DNA of 64,000 nucleotides from Cytidiella melzeri (taxonomy: Eukaryota; Basidiomycota; Agaricomycetes; Polyporales; Irpicaceae). Position numbers and translations under genes: made by a program. The stretch lies in contig JABYQR010000063.1 of the NCBI GenBank assembly GCA_022592445.1, forward strand, positions 62,001-126,000, given 5' to 3'. Below, piece by piece: positions 44,061 to 57,448 of this stretch. Position 1 is the first letter of the stretch. Each line of letters starts with the position of its first letter. A model generated the notes under the pieces. It was given only the letters and a program-made list of their open reading frames with translations, did no database searches and was not told where the DNA came from.

Positions 44061-47000
44061 CTATTCCGTGCGTATATTACGTATGACCTCTCTCCTAACC
44101 CATTCGCCTACCAATGTCCGCCGACCTGCACACGCCCGCCATACCAGCAGTCTCGTCGTTAAACCATCCCACGACGAGCATTTCTCTTCCACCCTCATTG
44201 CCGCACGCCAGAGCATTTCGACACACTGTCCCCACAGCTCCAGCTCGTCGACTTCGGTTCGTTTCCAAAGCGTATGAGACCGATGCGGAGCGCAATCCAA
44301 AATTCTCTCTGCAGGCTGCGGCCGACCAGCCACAGCTCTGGGAAGGCTCAACGTACCTTCCAGCGCCGTGAGGTGTTCCAAGGAGAGACAGATCAGGTTG
44401 TCTATCTCAGCAACCGACACCGCTGCCAGCGTGGTCAACCGCAAAGTGACGCGCACAGCGTATGCAAGGACCCATCGGCTGCAAGCTGGCATTGACGTCA
44501 ATCCAGTACACCTCAAGTCGACATCGTCAAGACCACACACCTGGACTTTGCAGTAACGTTGCCAAGCATCGCGAGATGATGGATCGCCATTCTCCGCCTG
44601 TGGACGCTTCCAGCTTGTGAACGTCTACGGTCGCCAGGATATTCTCCAGGATCTTCACCCAGCCAAGCCCTTCGTCGAGCTTGATGCTCTCGAGTTGCAG
44701 CTCAATCCAGGATAGCAGCGCTGATCCAAGGACAAGCGAGGTCACAGCGTGTCGCTCGGAAGTGATGTTTGCAAGCAGCTATGTCTCTTCAGTCAGTTCC
44801 GTACCTCTAGATCAACATACAAAAAAAGGTACCTCTAGAATGCTGCGCCTCAGATGGAGGTCGGACTCCTCGCTGTGAAACATACTGGCCAGAAGATCCC
44901 ATGTGTGTCGTTTGCGTAGGACCTTCCACTCCTGTATACCCACCATACCATCGCTCATAAACCGCACAATCCATGCACGTTCCTTCCTCCACTGATCCGA
45001 GACGCTGTATAACATGGAATATAGCAGCGGCATGTCGTTCACGTCCAGTTCAGGTCTTTGAAGAAGGAACCGCGCCGTCAGCGGATACGTGAAATTCGAA
45101 GGATAGAATACACCGCGAAGTGCGTGTGCTAGGTGCAAAGTGATGTACACCGGAAGGCGCGGCGAATGCATTTCTACAGTGGTTTTGACATAGACGTCCT
45201 TCAGAACATCCATAATATGAAGCACGTGGAGTTTCTCTTGAAAGTCTGCATTCTGCACGCTAGTCAATAACAAAAGAGAACATGTGCAGAGTAAGGACAT
45301 ACCTGCAATACGGAATACAGGCCTGCCAGCTGCGTGAGTGCAGTGTCGCGAACGTCATGGCTGTGCGCGGACAGTGCGCGTATGAGCATGCTCGCTATAT
45401 TGGTCCGGAACATTGTCACCCAGCCGGGAGCCGTGCTGGGTACGCCTTCGATCAGCATGCGGGAGAAAACAAGTATGACAAAGACAGGATTATAGATGTG
45501 CTCGCCGTCCGCAGGAGCCGTCATCTTCTCAAGTGTGGTGACGCGCTGTGGGAACTGCAGGCAGGTTCTCAGCATACGGGTGGCATCCAGGCTTTGTACA
45601 GTCTCGAGCACTGTACTGGGAGGCATGTCGGGAGTTGTTGACCAGTGGACAAGCAAAGATGCGATTGACGTTTTCTTGGTCGTTTCAAAAAGCCTGAAGA
45701 TCGACAAAAGCTTGCAGTCTGCTTCAGACATCGTTCCTTCGTACAGCGGCAGGAGAGGTTCCACGTGAGTTGACTGGCATGTATTCACAGGATGCAAGTG
45801 GAAGAGAGAATGCAAGATTGCGACCAGTCTGAGGCGAACTTCAGCGTAGCGGATATCACCAGTTCTACCCAGTGCTGCAAATTTTGGGTGTTGCATGATA
45901 TTTTGCAAGATGCGATTCACCGTGACTGGCTAGATACAAGGAAGTTATTTCAATGCAAGTGAGCACCGACGTAGCAAACATACCTTCAGCTCAACACTCC
46001 CAAGCACGTCATTGATCAGCAATAAAACAGCCTTGTCCTGTATTCGGTACTGCACAGCAGCCATTACAAGAGTCTCCGCTGACCGCGAATTCATGCTCTT
46101 AAAGCGCTTGATGGTGAGAGCAAAGTCTGAAATCAGGTCGAGAGTCTTGTTGGGGAGTGCGCCGTCAGAAGAGAGAGCAGCGACAATCCATCTTGATGCA
46201 TGTTCGGTGAGTTTGCTGACCGTGTCGCGCGTAACTTCAGAAATGGCTTTGGTCAAGTTGGCGAATGCGGAGAACAGGTACACGGAAGGTTCCTGTTTTC
46301 CGTTCGCTGCAGAAGTGAGGATACAGTCTACCACAGATACTGGTAGCCGTTCAACCAGTGATAACAGGCAGCCACACACATGTCGAGTCTCCTCGGGTAT
46401 GGATATCTCTTCCAGTGCAGAGAGTATTCGACCATAAGATGATACGATAACAGTTTCGGCTCCGTCCAGATCCTTTTCGATGTCCAACGATGTGTCAAGG
46501 AAAGCGTACACCACCTGCGATACAGTCTCAATGGGCCAGGTTGCTATATCGCTTGATAGCATCCACCGTCGAACGGCCGCCCGCGCAGATGCGCTTTTGT
46601 ACATGGTAGCTGCGATCACAGAGATATCGTGTGATGTCTTGGTATCCTGCAAGATTAATTGTTCCACATCGACATGTTCAACGTGTTGACTCAAGGCTAT
46701 CTTCCACTGTTTGTGGGCAAGGGCCATAAGGGAGCTCAGGGATTGAGTACTATCCGGTAACCCAAGTAGACCATTGTGAAAGATGGGAAGGCAAGTCTTG
46801 ACAGCCATCGCAAGAACTTGTTTCGCTGCAATGGATGTCGGAAGAATGGATGGCAAGTTTCGCAACTGGTGAAGTCGACTTGCAAGAGCAGCCATGTCGT
46901 CGGCCTCGTTCAACGTCTTGCAAAGACCAAGCAGGACTCCTTCCAGAACAGTGTTCGCATGATGTTCAACCGCATCGGCAGTGCTCTGGATATAGTCGAG

Positions 47001-50000
47001 AATATCAAGGAGACGAGCTCGGTCCATGACTTGCAGCCACATGAGCGCGGTTGAAGTCTATAGCAGCATGAAGAAGGTATTGGCCGATAGAAACGATGCG
47101 TACGTACCTGAGCCGGACTATGGGCAGACATCTCAGTTTTCAACGTAGCGCTCCATAGGTCGACGTAATCTTCGAAAATATGCTGATTGGTCTGTCTAGG
47201 ACTGACGGAGTATGCGATCAAGCTGGCGAATACTAAAGCAGTACGTGAGTATGTAAAATCAGGCCAGAAGCAGCGACGTACCAGGAAGGATGAGGGGGGT
47301 TAATGGTGTACGGGCGTATTTCATAATGATCGGCATCTGCCATATGAATTGGACGACCTCAACGTATGGCAGTGTGTTGTCCTTCGCCACCCTTTCAAGC
47401 ATGCCCACGAGGAGAAGGAGCAGGTCCCTGCAAATGGCATCGTTGTCACTGGCGGAAAGCCTGTGTTGCACCATGCCAAAGGCTCGCTTTAGGTCCTCCG
47501 CGGTAGGATACTGTGCAAAGGCGGCGTCGAGCAGCGTCCGTCGTATCTCTTCGCTCGCCATGTCTTCTGCACTACAGTGCAAGAATAGCGTCTCAAAGGC
47601 GACTCTAGGGAAGTGTTAGCACTAGAAGTAGGTTCACGATACATGCTGCTTGCCTGATTGGCTTGCCATGGGCCGCATTCACATAATGCCACACATGCCC
47701 TTCACCAGGCATGACATAGTCCAGAAGATCGTAAACTGCTGCAACGTTCATTTGCTGCGTGATGGAGGCTAATCTATCAAACTGAGCTTGATCTAGTGGT
47801 TTGCTTAGTAGCCGATACCAGTCGATAAGCTCCAAGGCGCCGATGTTGTGCTCTATCAGTATCCGGTTAGTGCATGGAAAAAGGGAAGATGCGACAACTC
47901 ACGAGCACCTTCCGCCTCCACTGCATCCAAGAACGCATCCGCTTCAGTATTATGGTCGGTAAGCGTCAATGAGGGCCGTTCCAATTGTGTCAATCCGGTC
48001 AATAAAGCTTGCGCTTCACGACCGATCCCAGCCATGACGACAGATGGGCCTGGTTTGTTGACAAGAAATTCCAGACGCATAGCGAGAGTGTAGAAAGGCT
48101 GCAGAGTTCGTCCCCTGACAGCAAGTCTGAGGACCAGCTTCCGCACGTAAGCCACGACAGCCAAGCAGTCCGATGGAGTGAGGAGATCACGGGTAAACTT
48201 TGCTTCTAATTGCTCTATGACAGTCATAAGCAACGGACTGGAGATCAAAGAAGATCCCTGAGTTTCGGTCGCATTTTGGGACCACAAGTCCCCCAGGTCC
48301 TCCAAATAACGATAAGGCGCCTTCATACAACGCTGAACGCAGTCGTCCAAGAAGGGGATCATAGCGGCAGTTTCATCGGTTAATGGTGTGCCATCGGAAG
48401 CATGAGCGTCAGGAGCGCGCCTGCTTGTAGGTATTGAGTGTAGCCAAAGGTCGACTTCATGAGCGTCGTGCTGGAAAAGCAGAGTTTGTGACAAGGAATG
48501 TTTCAGCAGTTCCGCAACCGCACCCTTGATGACATGTGTGCTCGTGCTGGTGTACAGCGCAAGCAGAGTACTCAAGTTTCCCCGAGAGGAGCCTGAGTGC
48601 ACGCTCAGCTGAGCATCATAAGATTTAGATGGCACACACCTGTTTTCCCCATGATGGAAAACTCCTCGCTCTCGTTCAAAAGACGTAAAGTGTGCAATTG
48701 GCGGAGAAAGACGAGACTCGTGGTGGGACCGTGGTCTGATGCACCCTCCTGGATACTGGAGAGCACTCTGGTGACATCAAAGTGTGCTTCAGCTGCGAGC
48801 TGAGGAATATAGCGGTGATACAGCCAAAGGAGACGCTGGGCACTCTCTGACAGCAACGCAGCTTTAGTGACTGTGTGACGACTTTGCTGGACTTCTCCGT
48901 CAACGGACACGGGCGCCTGTATAGCTTTCTGTTGCGCGAACGCCACGATGACCTGAAACTCTGGCACTCTGCGGGAAGCTTCCCTCTCGACTTCTCTGCG
49001 TCGAATAGACCATAGACCGTCTTCTTCGTCTTCCTCGAGTGACTCCTGTATTTCTCGGATACAGGTAAGCACCGCGCCATACTTTGTGAGGCACTTTCCT
49101 AACGCGAGTGCAGTACAATGTTGAACGAGCGCGGACGGGGACTGGAGCCCACGTGAGAGGTGAACCTTGATGTTCACAGTAGGGAGGATATTCTCCATGA
49201 TCGTCGAAAGAGAGGGAGGGTTTGGTCGATAAAGATTTGCATCATGGAGCAGGAAGGACATTTGGGGAACAGGTAAGGAAATAACAGAACCGAAAAAAGC
49301 AATGTTTGCAATCCATTTCGAGGACAGACGAGGCTCGAGAGTCAAGGCAGCAGCCGACCAGTACCTGCAAAACGTTTAGGAAAGCCGGATCGACGAGGTG
49401 AGCTTTGCTTACCCGGCCACGAGTTCTGGACATGCTTGCAAGATACGCAAGGCTAGCTCTTGTTGCCTAGGATCTTCATTGACTCGCAGGGACTTGAGCA
49501 CATTTGATAGGATTTTATTGAACACTCTTCCGTGATGACGGCGCGAGGAGTCGTCAAAAAGCTCTTGGAGCCCTGCATCGTCCTCATCCTCGCGCGGATA
49601 CCAGCCCTGATCCTTGAAGCACACGCCTGTCCCAGGACGTGTACAGATCGCGAGTAAGAAGTGGTGGGCCAAGTCAGCAGGCACGCTCTCGGAACTTCCA
49701 TCCTCTTCACCGCTACGCTCGTACAGTCTCAAGACCTGTGATAGACTCAGCACACTCTATGAGAATGAGTAGATTGTCCAACCTGCGCTATCGTGTTCTC
49801 GTTGAAGATACCAATTTTGACCGTCCTCTTGATCTTCACATCCTCCCAGATACCCGACCAGCATGTCTCGAGAACTTTGCGTATGACAGGGAACGCATCC
49901 CGCGCGAGACCTTTGAAGGTGGAAATCAAGTGATCTCGACGTTGTTCCAGGAACGCTGCCTTGACCACCGAAGGAGCTCTGATGTCTACGAAAGACAAAA

Positions 50001-50830
50001 GCAGCAGCACGTAGAGGGTTCGAATGTCTGGTTACAAGGGTCCTTAGGGGCTGGGTGTAGGCAGCTACATGGGTTGCTCACCAGGCTTAGACAGAGCGTC
50101 TCCGTGGTCACTGGATTTTGATTTGCGTCTCATGTTCAATAATTTTGGCAGAGACTAGACACCGTCAGTCTCAGAGCGGCGAGAAAGAGCACGAAGTTAC
50201 TTTTAATTCCCATGGGAACGCCTCAAAGACGTTGCGGGACTCCTTCCCTCCGGGAAATACGGATATGCTGTGGTACAACTTCAGAGTGACGAGCATGAGC
50301 TCATTGTGCGTCGTCGAAAGGTAGGTATTCAGCTTTGTAGACCACTGAGGCGAGAGTACAGCTTTGATGAGCGGTGTTGCGAGATGGTGATATGTATAAT
50401 GTGAAGAGAGCAGCCTAACGAGACAAGACAGGATAGATAAAACGATGGATATGAGTCCTGTTTGACGCTATGAGGCCGTTAGTAGCACAGAGGTAAAGGC
50501 GGGACAGTGGCTCACAGTATTAACCTGGGACCATATGTCGAACAGATCTTGCGCCGCGTTGTCTGACTCTAGCCAAGCTTTCGCAAGGAGCAAGCGTTCG
50601 TCGCTAGCAGGGACGACATCCTCAGAGTACTTGATAGACAGTTGGTTCCGCAGCACAGTGAGCCCTGCCACTCGTCAGCAAGTCTGGCATTGACTACGAC
50701 GTGCATGCAACGCACCCTCAACCAGAGCGGATTCCGTCTGCGCATGCAGAACTTTCCGAATGTCCTCATACTTTGTGAATCCAGCCTCCGTCGCGCGTTT
50801 CGGTCCCTGATTTGTCTTCAGTGGAGCCAT
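44061..50830 (-). CDS. URB1: Nucleolar pre-ribosomal-associated protein 1 (Urb1/Npa1)
   Basis: Scaffold of early pre-60S particles in the nucleolus. Seventeen exons: 50716-50830, 50516-50664, 50201-50467, 50082-50154, 49783-49985, 49413-49735, 48640-49364, 47903-48592, 47654-47852, 47282-47604, 47108-47232, 45984-47057, 45303-45929, 44833-45252, 44541-44778, 44357-44485, 44061-44308; all phases agree; 1,975 aa, family-typical. N-terminus MAPLKTNQGPKRATEAGF, then LTVLRNQLS and AQDLFDIWSQVN (Npa1 N-terminal domain). FKDQGWYPRE and AGYWSAAALTLEPRLSSKWI are family signatures. Intron 47605-47653 is GC-AG with donor GCAAGC and a GCTAAC branch site. The last intron (44309-44356, 48 bp) is in frame and could be retained. 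Confidence 0.93.
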
Positions 50831-51612
50831 TACAGCTTCAAACGAGGGTAGACTGTCTTTCAGTATGTTATGGACACATGTAGATATACAGCAGTCAAGG
50901 CAGAGGAGACACAACGAGGAGAGGCGACTCCGCCAAAAATCTACCGTGAAGATCGTATCGGGCACTGTAAACTGGGCGTTAAACCTGGGTTGAGTTAATT
51001 TCGAGCTTGGATCTGAACCACACACACACTGAACTGTTCAAGCAAGTAATTCTCTCAGTTGCTCTCGTCTGTTGCGCGAGAATGAAGCCACTTACGATGA
51101 CATTAGCACGCTACAAGCAAATATGAACGAGGTACGTACAGCCGTGTTCTGCACCCACGAGAAGTAGTAACAACAGCTGCAACCCGACCGCCAGAACATC
51201 AACGTTGCATCAGCCACCACTCGTCTGTCTTCACAGGACCACGCCACTTGGAAACATTCGTGGGTAGACATTGCAGCCTCACGCTCATCTTGAGGCAATA
51301 GTTGCGTAAAACCGACCTCTCATAGGCTGCAAGCCGCTGCGCATCTCACACACCGACGGCGTGTCCTCAACGATGGGCGACCGGATGTTGCTTCAATGTG
51401 AGAGAATTTGTCATGGACGCAGTCTTTTGGACTAACTTGTCGTTTCGCTCACACAGCTTCATCGCTATGTTGTATTCAGAGCTTGTTCCATCGTCGAACT
51501 CTTCTTTGGCGTCGATCAAGTTGATCACAACACTTAGGCATTTAAGCCGCGTCTCCTCACACGTACTCTTGTCTCTGCCCACTTTACCCTAGCTGCTCCC
51601 ACTCTCGCAAGA
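50831..51612. other. Intergenic region between URB1 and the cupredoxin gene
   Basis: Holds both promoters. Minus-strand frames at 51582-51367 and 51298-51092 read moderately well but lack family resemblance and consistent splice sites, so I do not call a gene. Confidence 0.4.
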
Positions 51613-52554
51613 ATGCTCTCTTTGATCTCGACTGTCGCTGCCCTCTCCGCTGCTGTCTTCACAGCTGCTCAAGTAACTGTATGGAATTGATATCTCGCTC
51701 CTCTCTTCTTTTGAGCTCACATCCCCCCTCAGATCCAGGTCGGCGGTCCTCTCGGCCAGACCTACAACTTTTTCCCACCAAACGTTACTGCTGCCAACGG
51801 CACAGTTGTAACTTTCGTTTTTGCTGGCGCACCCGGAAACCACTCTGTTACCCAGTCCACCTTTGCGCAGCCATGTGATCCCATGGCTAGCGGCTTCGAC
51901 TCTGGCTTTGTCTTCATTCCCATGAACAACACCGCTGCAGTCCCGAGTTGGAACCTTACCATTACAAACGACCAGACACGTATGCATACCACCTCCACTG
52001 CTCGTACATTGGCTAAATTGTAACATGCAGCAATCTGGTTCTACTGCGGTCAGCTCGCGCCTGTTCCTCACTGCACGCAAGGCATGGTTGGGTGAGCTCG
52101 GGCAAGACATTCACGTCATATACGTATACTGATTGACGGCGCCATCGTCAGCTCGATCAATGCTCAGGCGGACGGAAACCGGTCCTTCTCCGCTTTCAAA
52201 CAGGCTGCCATCGCTCTCAACGGCACCACCACTCCCGGCGCACCCGTTCCTAACCTCAACGGTGTCGGCGCCAACGCCACCGCCGTTCCAGGTCCTATTT
52301 CAGGTAGCATCTCGCTCACTGGTGCAGCTGCAGGTCCTACCTTTAGTGGCTCTGGAATACCACCATCGGCTGTCATGCTCAGCTCCGGTGCTGGTCCGTC
52401 TGGTACTTCCGCTGCTGGAAGTGCTTCTGGAGCCCCCTCTGCTTCAGGCGCGGGCAGCCCCTCCCCTAGTTCTTCTCCTTCCGGTGCTCTTGCAAACACG
52501 GTTAACGTTCTCTTCATTGCAATTGCGACAGCTTTCGGTAGTCTGCTTTTGTAA
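51613..52554 (+). CDS. Secreted, probably GPI-anchored cupredoxin-domain protein
   Basis: Exons 51613-51672, 51733-51979, 52031-52091, 52152-52554; introns GT-AG, 60, 51 and 60 bp; 256 aa. A signal peptide is clear (MLSLISTVAALSAAVFTAAQ). The plastocyanin-like domain follows (IQVGGPLGQTYNFFPPNVTA). Probable copper ligands: His in GNHSVTQS, Cys in IWFYCGQ, His and Met in PHCTQGM, so a type 1 copper site looks intact. The second half is Ser/Gly/Ala/Pro-rich, and the C-terminus is hydrophobic (NVLFIAIATAFGSLLL), fitting GPI attachment. Such serine-rich extracellular proteins are common in basidiomycetes; function is unknown, perhaps surface or wall-related. Confidence 0.88.
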
Positions 52555-52998
52555 ACTGATAAAAATATTGCAAAGCAACAGGACATAATTTGGTTCAAGG
52601 ACTCGGATAGCTCGCAACAGCTTCATAATTATAACTTGGCTTTTCCTCTGCTCGTATTACCTAGAGACTGCTGCTGTATAATGCAAAAATGGATGCCCAA
52701 CACATGCGTCTAACCACCTTGACACACGCTAATAGGAAACCAGTGGTCATCAAATATCTTCGGGGACTCATGAGAAGTCAAAATAGCTGTTTTATTCGCT
52801 GATGAAGAGCCAGAGCACAACCCAATGAATACACAACTTTTTTTCCAGCGAGTGATGCGTACGAACGTTACGCGTTATTGTTGTTCCAGTACAAATCAAC
52901 GCGGGCGCTAGATGAACTGGTACTTCAAGTTGTAAGTACTACGGTCACGTACGCCGGTACTCAAACCTGCTTGGCCAAGCTCTTTGAAGCATTTACTT

Positions 52999-54655
52999 AT
53001 GGCTAGCGAGGATGTAGATGAAGATGAGTCCTTTGTGGACCACCCCATAGCAGCATTAGCTACTCAGGACGAGACCAGACTCCTCAAACTCCGTAGCACG
53101 CTCTCGGCCTACAAGTACCGGGGTGACACCTCTCCAACAAAGCGGCCTAGTAGCAGACATGCAACACCTCACCTCCAGCGTTTTGTCAGTACGCTTGGAC
53201 GCAGCGCGGAAACTTCTCCAGACAGGCGTGAAGAGGACACAAAGTATGCCGTCGATGCAGCAGGGACAAGGCCGAGTTTTGTGAACAACACACTCGCAAC
53301 CTCTGCTGTCGACTCTCCTCCGTCAACACCTCGCAAAGCTCAGAAAAGAGCAAAGTCACGAGGGTATGCTCCTCCTGAAAAGTATGAGCACCTACATTAT
53401 TTGCAGGACCACTTGGAACCATATCAAAAAGGTGAATGGGTTGCATGTCTCCGGCTTGAATATGCCTACTAGAGTTGTTCGTTGGTAGTTGTATTTTGTG
53501 GCATCAAGTAAGTTATACTGCTTGTACTCTTTGCTGCAATTTGAGATGTCAAACTTGCGTCTTTTGTAGCCCCGGGTTCCAGTCTGGCCAAACAGGATAT
53601 CATTATGCCCATTCTACGAATCACTTTTGGCGATGCCTACATCTTTCTGGTGCGTTTCAGGCCTATGTAACTCGTTCGGAGCTTATCATGACCTATGCTC
53701 AACAGGCCTTACAGAGCGGCTTATAAGCCCAGCGGAAGGCTACTTGCTCCCGGAGCTGTATGGTTTCGGCTTAGTGAGTGTTCCACACCACTGCTAGCTT
53801 TCGCCTAATAATCACGCGCCCATCCGACTCGGACAAGACTAATCTCGTAGATCGCCCGACAGCAGAGGTAGGACCTTCACTTTATATCCCTTTCATTCTC
53901 AGAAACTCCATCAGCAATCGGAACTGTGTGCCAAAGAGATGAAGAACGGCGTTCCGATACTCATGGACAAGCTCGTCAAGTACAGGCCGCATACTGTGTG
54001 CTTCCTTGGAAGAGGCATCTGGGACGTGTTTCGCCAGCAGGCATTCAAGCTGAAGCACACAACGCCTCGCTCTTCTCCCGACTCATTGCCGCAGCCGCGA
54101 TCAGCAGAGACGGGATTGAGGCCCCCAGATCATGTGCATGTCTCGAGCTCTGTGTCATCGAGACATTTCGTGAGTTGTCCTCTAGATTTTCCCTCTTTGC
54201 GTCTCACTCAGATGTCTCAGTGCTCTTTAATTACTGAGAAGAAACAGGAGACGGCTAGTAGGAACTCATTTAAATGGGGACTGCAGCCGTTCAAAATTGT
54301 GTATCGACAGATAGGTGACAATCCTCGCATCATCAGCTTCATGCCCAATGTGCCGACTACTACTCGTTCTATCTAGGTGACCGTCCTTCAGCTGTGACTG
54401 AAACCTTCATTTTTGTGGCACCAAGTCCTTCAGCACGAGTCTCTGCCTACCAGGTATGACATACATCATTTGTGACGAGTCTCGAAACTGATTAGTCATG
54501 TAATGCATGTGTAGTGGTGGGATAAAGTAGAGTTATTCAAGCAGCTGCGAAACCATCTTGATGCCGTACAAGAGAACACGGTGGATAGTTCTGCTTTCAC
54601 GCACATACCACTTACGACCACCAAGTCGATCTACTTCATCTCCCAACCTGAATGA
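52999..54655 (+). CDS. THP1: G/T(U) mismatch-specific DNA glycosylase (MUG/TDG/Thp1 family)
   Basis: Removes uracil or thymine from mismatches with G in base excision repair. Nine exons: 52999-53431, 53489-53507, 53570-53649, 53706-53773, 53838-53867, 53903-54169, 54212-54314, 54377-54453, 54515-54655; 405 aa. Residues about 1-125 are a disordered, basic N-terminus. The catalytic core begins EHLHYLQDHLEPYQKVVFCG. The active-site motif GINPG is joined across exons 2 and 3, followed by SGQTGYHYAHSTNHFWRCLH, TNLVDRPTAE and KYRPHTVCFLGRGIWDVFRQ. A region rich in Ser/Pro interrupts the core before WGLQPFKIVY. The C-terminal part is FIFVAPSPSARVSAYQ. The intron 53868-53902 would be only 35 bp; phase supports it, but length is unusual. 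Confidence 0.92.
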
Positions 54656-54968
54656 TAATCCACGCAGTATGCCGACGTCCGTAACGGGATTATCGATCAA
54701 TTCCACGCTGTGCATGTATATCTACCTACTGTCAGCTATGTATAGGTCTTCAGCTCTTCGAGCCGAGAAATCCGGATAGGCTGCTTCTTTAGCCATGCCC
54801 AAAGGAACTTCTGACAACTATGGTGAGCAGGAGTCACGATCAGCTGCTGGTCTCGTGGTCTAATCCCCGCTGATTCGGCCTCTCCTAGACTTTATGAAGA
54901 GTTGCTTGTCCAGCTATAGCACATCATACCCTACCAGCCATCTCACTGCAAGCTGTCGGTCTAGGATC

Positions 54969-55855
54969 ATGGCGCAGTCACAAGCATCTTCGCACTATGC
55001 CACGAGCCATGGTCACTCTAAGACTGTCCTCGAGATGCATTCATGGCGTACCGCGGAGAATTCAGCCCCGTATCTGCTTCCTTATCTGGAGCCCCACATG
55101 CAGATTTTGGATGTTGGTAAGGATTTACTCGCTACCCACACAGCACCGATGCCGCTCTAACTCACTTGCCATTAGGCTGTGGCCCCGGCTCAATTACCAT
55201 TGACTTTGCCTCGCGCGTCCCTCAAGGCCATGCCACCGGCGTTGACTACGCCCTCGGCCCTGTCGAAGCAGCGCGCACACTCGCGTTATTATCCAATGTC
55301 CCAAACGTCTCCTTCCAAACCGGTGATATCTATTCTCTTCCATTCCCCGCCGGAACGTTCGACGTCACCCACACGCACCAGGTTCTCCAACACGTCGCTG
55401 AACCTGTCAAGGCCCTGCGCGAGATGCGAAGGGTCACGAAACCAGGCGGAATTGTGGCGTGCAGGGAGACAGATATACAAACATACATATTCTATCCTGA
55501 AGCGAAGGGTCTATCGCTTTGGGTGTCCCTGATAGGGCAGATTGGCCGGATGAACGGATGTGAGCCCCAAGCGGGTCGTTCTCTGGGTGCGTGGGCACGA
55601 CAAGCAGGGTTCGACACAGCGGGTGTCACTTGTGGTGCCGGGTCGTGGTGTTTTTCGACGCCCGCACAGCGAGCGTACTGGGGCGGTTCAATCGTCAGTC
55701 GGTTTGAGGACTCTAATTTATCGGCCACCGCTGTGAGTGCTGGGCTGGCTACAAAGGAGGAGATTGAGGACTCGATGCAGGCGATGAAAGAGTGGATTAC
55801 GCATGAAGACGGGTATTTTGCTTTGTTACACGGCGAAATGATTGCGCGTGTATGA
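54969..55855 (+). CDS. Class I SAM-dependent methyltransferase
   Basis: Exons 54969-55116 and 55176-55855; GT-AG intron of 59 bp; 275 aa. ATG 54969 (MAQSQASSHYATSHGHSKTV) is preferred over upstream in-frame ATG 54894, which reads poorly. Motif I LDVGCGPGS is rejoined by splicing; GVDYALGPVEAA binds the SAM ribose; GDIYSLPFPAGTFDVTHTHQ and LREMRRVTKPGGIVACRETD are motifs post-I to III of the UbiE/ERG6-like group. The substrate cannot be told. No targeting signal is seen. Confidence 0.88.
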
Positions 55856-56045
55856 CGCTGATGCATAAAACAGTTTGTTTTCTGTGTTTCATTACTTGGT
55901 AGTGGCCACATGTAACCCTAACCTAAATCATTAATGAAAGCGCCGGTGCAGGCTTACTTGAACTCCTTTCGCTGTTCCCGACGTCCATCCTCCTCCCACT
56001 GCTGGAAGTCCAAGTGCTGAGCATAAGCCTCCGCATAGACGATAT

Positions 56046-57448
56046 ATGACCAATGTCAGTCAGCACCTCCTTTCAGGTACTCTCCTTGTAGGCTCAAAGT
56101 CTACCTAGAGCTGCATTGACGGCAATGGAGTGTAGGTGCCCTGTCGGGTTTCGCGTCAGGAATATGTCTGCAGCCATGTACGTGTTCTGTCAGTGCGGAC
56201 CACGAAGGTCTCCTGACGCACGCTCTTAGTTGACCTCTTGAAGACACGCATGCAACAGGGCGACGGAAGTGCTGTGCCTGCTCAGTGTGTTTACCGTTTC
56301 CATCTCATGCTCCTTACGCTGGAATGACCTGCTCCAGGCATGGCCGGCGTATCCTATACACTGTGCGCGAGGTTATTCGTGCAGACGGAATGGCAGGCCT
56401 ATGGAGAGGTACGACGGCTACTTTGCTGCGGTATGAATCTACACATCCTTTGCGTGATATTTCCACGGCTCAAATGCAAGTTGAACTGCAGAAACGTGCC
56501 AGGCGTCGCGATGTACTTTACCGGTCTCACCCAACTCCGCACCCTTATGGCTACATCACCATATCTTGCTGCCGTGCAATATCCCGACCGCAACACTCAC
56601 AGCTCGACACTGCCCAAACTGACTGTCCAAGGCAATCTGATGGCTGGTGCTGCAACCCGTGTGACGGTAGGGTTCGTCTTGAATCCATTCACCGTGCTCA
56701 AAGCTCGATACGAGGTGCGTGATCCCACCTCTTCCCGAATGAAGTCTCAGTGCTTCAGCACGCTGACCAGTCCCACGCAGAGTAATCTACATAACTACCA
56801 GAGTTTGCCCGCGGCGTTCCGCTCCCTCGTTCGCGGTGGACCGTCAGAGCTCTTTCTTGGATTTTGGCCGTCGGCGATGCGTGACGCACCGTATGCTGGG
56901 TTGTTTATAGTCTTCTATGAGGGCGTCAAATACGAGATGAGTGAGTAACGCAGTACCTTCCTCTACTGCGTTGACGCTCAGTTGTAATGCCAAAGGTCAT
57001 TTGCTGCCCTCCAACTCGTCGTTCCAGGCCGCTAGTCTTCACAGCCTTTCAGCTGCTTCTGCTGGGGCTATCGCGACGCTCATAACGCACCCATTCGATG
57101 TCATAAAGGTGCGTCCATCGTCGGTGCTTTGATGCAACCGTGTCTTAACATCAATCATACTAGACCAAAATGCAGGTGCGCACAGAGAAGCGATATCATG
57201 GCGTGATACAAACAGCGACGACAGTCTGGCAGGTACGGATGCATGAGATGGTTTTTATACCCTTAGCTAACCTTCGCCTTTTCAAGCAACGAGGCGTGGC
57301 AGGTTTCTTCGACGGAATCACACTGCGTCTTTCTCGCAAAGTCCTCAGTTCCGTCATTGGATGGGCGGTCTACGAAGGCATCCTCATCTTCTTCAAAGCA
57401 CACAATGCAAGACCAGTGCGACGGGAAGCCTCAGCCTCGCCTCGATGA
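56046..57448 (+). CDS. HEM25: Mitochondrial glycine carrier Hem25 (SLC25A38 family)
   Basis: Imports glycine into mitochondria for the first step of haem synthesis. Nine exons: 56046-56076, 56136-56177, 56230-56284, 56338-56430, 56492-56714, 56781-56944, 56982-57108, 57164-57232, 57287-57448; 321 aa, the usual carrier length. The small first exons join to HLLSGALSGFASGICLQPFD, then LLKTRMQQ, the first carrier signature. Repeat 2 has NPFTVLKARYE and MRDAPYAGLFIVFYE, typical of Hem25; repeat 3 has THPFDVIKTKMQVR. GLWRGTTATLLRNVPGVAMY lies between. The intron 56945-56981 is only 37 bp. It ends 108 bp before the stop of the convergent acyl-CoA dehydrogenase. Confidence 0.92.

Noticed and set aside
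51092..51582. Minus-strand frames between URB1 and the cupredoxin gene
   Set aside because: Short, in two frames, no convincing splice junction or motif; more likely promoter DNA.
55940..56177. Minus-strand peptide blocks (AEAYAQHLDFQQWEEDGRRE and MAADIFLTRNPTGHLHSIAV) suggesting a small gene
   Set aside because: No acceptor lies where the frames could join, and the second block is exactly antisense to the well-supported HEM25 exon 56136-56177.
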